Assembly: GCF_000953135.1 (NCBI RefSeq)
Contig: NZ_LN614827.1
Coordinates: 2,571,001 to 2,635,000, forward strand
DNA from: Legionella fallonii LLAP-10
GTDB lineage: Bacteria > Pseudomonadota > Gammaproteobacteria > Legionellales > Legionellaceae
Direction of reading: 5' to 3'
DNA: 64,000 nt
The notes below the pieces were generated by a model, which saw nothing but the letters and a program-made list of their open reading frames with translations, searched no databases and was not told the origin of the DNA. This document shows, one piece after another, positions 62,932-64,000 of this stretch. The position numbers were made by a program, and so were the translations under genes. Every line of letters starts with the position of its first letter. Positions within the stretch are counted from its first letter, which is position 1.

Positions 62932-64000
62932 TTATCTGGGCGCCTCATACCGCTCTTTTAATCCATTTTTTGAAAAAACAATTTGCCATAATTGCAAATC
63001 TCGTGCTTTAAATGTACCCGCGCAAGAAAGCAAATAATAGTTCCACATCCTGAAAAAACTCTCATCATAGTTATTTTTAATTTTATCCCAACCCGCTAGA
63101 AAATTATCGTACCAAGCCATTAGTGTTTTATAATAATCGGGGCCAAAATTATGCCAGTCCTCCATCACCAATAAATGCTCAACGGCCGTCCCTATTTGGG
63201 CTATTGATGGCAGCATGCCATTAGGAAAAATATATTTTGAAATCCAAGGACTGGCTTGAGTAGTACTGGCATTGCCACCTATGCAATGTAATAAAAAAAT
63301 CCCTTCGTCAATTAAGCAATTACTGGCTATTTGCATATACTTTCTATAGTTTAAATGGCCCACATGCTCAAACATTCCCAAAGAAGCAATACGATCGAAA
63401 GTACCTTCTAATTTTCTATAATCTTGCAGCCTAATTTCGACGGGTAAATTAGCACAGTACGTTTTTGCAAGCTCATACTGCTGTTTTGAAACGGTAATAC
63501 CTAGGACCTGAACACCATAATTCTCAGCAGCAAACCGAGCTAACCCGCCCCAGCCACAGCCAATATCAAGCAAGCGCATACCCGGTTTTAGTAATAATTT
63601 CCTACATACTAAATCCAGTTTATTTAGCTGCGCCTCATCCAGTGTTGCTGCTGACTTCCAGTACCCGCAGGAGTAATTCATCCTAGAATCTAACATGATT
63701 TTAAAAAGATCATTGCCAATGTCATAGTGTTTTTCCCCTACCTGGAAGGCACGTCTTGGGTTTTGAAAATTAAAAATCTTGGAAAGTAACAATTTAAATA
63801 ATAGATAAGGACTTTTTTTTAATTTTTCTTCAACTCTCGCATTCACTAACCGTTCAATCATCAAATCAATACGTTTGGAATCCCACCAACGCTCTACATA
63901 GCTCTCCCCCAAACCCAAATCACCATTGCGTAAAACTCGCGTGTAAAAATTGTCATTATGAATTTGAATGTCGTACTCTTCCGAACCATTAATTTTTATA
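62932..64000 (-). CDS. cfa: Cyclopropane-fatty-acyl-phospholipid synthase, 5' end cut by window edge
   Basis: Adds a methylene group from SAM to double bonds of membrane phospholipid acyl chains, a stationary-phase membrane change. The reading frame stays open to the window end, so the N-terminus lies outside; residues in frame there (IKINGSEEYDIQIHNDNFY and LGLGESYVERWWD) match the family start. SAM motif I is LLDIGCGWGGLARFA, followed by QVLGITVSKQQ and the catalytic segment IGGNASTTQASPWISKYIFPNG (split: IGGNAS, then ISKYIFPNG). At least 356 residues are visible. The C-terminus ends normally. Confidence 0.94.
   Translation of the reverse strand, partial: IKINGSEEYDIQIHNDNFYTRVLRNGDLGLGESYVERWWDSKRIDLMIERLVNARVEEKLKKSPYLLFKLLLSKIFNFQNPRRAFQVGEKHYDIGNDLFKIMLDSRMNYSCGYWKSAATLDEAQLNKLDLVCRKLLLKPGMRLLDIGCGWGGLARFAAENYGVQVLGITVSKQQYELAKTYCANLPVEIRLQDYRKLEGTFDRIASLGMFEHVGHLNYRKYMQIASNCLIDEGIFLLHCIGGNASTTQASPWISKYIFPNGMLPSIAQIGTAVEHLLVMEDWHNFGPDYYKTLMAWYDNFLAGWDKIKNNYDESFFRMWNYYLLSCAGTFKARDLQLWQIVFSKNGLKERYEAPR

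Noticed and set aside
1-64000. tRNA or rRNA genes
   Set aside because: I looked for the T-loop GGTTCGAATCC-type signature and rRNA-like GC-rich blocks on both strands and saw none; a covariance-model scan would settle it.

Overview
The window is AT-rich chromosomal DNA of a gammaproteobacterium, and almost everything in it points to a Legionella species other than a near-identical copy of L. pneumophila. The grounds are the bdhA-patD operon followed by motA-motB, a LegA5/AnkK-type ankyrin effector beside pilU, and several very large proteins with eukaryote-like or coiled-coil architecture scattered between housekeeping genes. Many of those genes carry a promoter element resembling the PmrA box known for Dot/Icm effector genes. 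The species cannot be fixed from the sequence alone. No tRNA, rRNA, CRISPR array, intact insertion sequence or prophage is visible.

Layout. 1-7.1 kb: the 5' part of murI, a 1182-residue repeat-rich effector candidate, a small Cys-rich secreted protein, a DUF1704/MATCAP-like metallopeptidase, a minimal BamC-like lipoprotein and dapA. 7.4-14.5 kb: a glycine-zipper lipoprotein, bdhA-patD, motA-motB, a repeat-packed intergenic region, a secreted protein and the serine transporter sdaC. 14.6-23.3 kb: a LegA5-like effector (lipid-kinase-like plus ankyrin) and two further proteins that share its C-terminal module, with pilU, a PhyH-type dioxygenase and radA lying among them. 23.5-32.3 kb: a core block of xseB-ispA, bioC/comF, an RseP-like protease, hemA-prfA-prmC and dksA. 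32.4-38.0 kb: small secreted proteins, an ABM-domain protein with a TetR regulator, a DJ-1/PfpI protein, a TfoX N-domain protein and a LuxR-type regulator. 38.4-49.9 kb: two divergent giant genes, a 709-residue two-TM coiled-coil protein and a 2948-residue protein with a SecA-like motor, sharing a duplicated 50-bp promoter block. 50-64 kb: a DipZ-like thiol-redox protein, an MFS carrier, a small two-TM protein, a DUF423 protein, a Pat-type acetyltransferase, a hydrolase/phosphoribosyltransferase pair, a zinc alcohol dehydrogenase, a PmrA-box-preceded protein with a SUMO-interaction-like motif, thpR and cfa.

How it fits together. Housekeeping genes (cell wall, lysine, heme, translation release, isoprenoids, motility, stringent response) form short operons. 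Between them lie at least six probable virulence genes. All six carry the same promoter geometry: two TTAA-containing half sites 11 bp apart, exactly 7 bp, then a TAAAAT-like -10 hexamer. This suggests one co-regulated set. Intergenic spaces hold several families of short palindromic repeats, including a 71-bp family and a nested element near 12.0-12.2 kb.

Gene names from Legionella and family assignments are recalled from general knowledge and motif reading. No database search was run.
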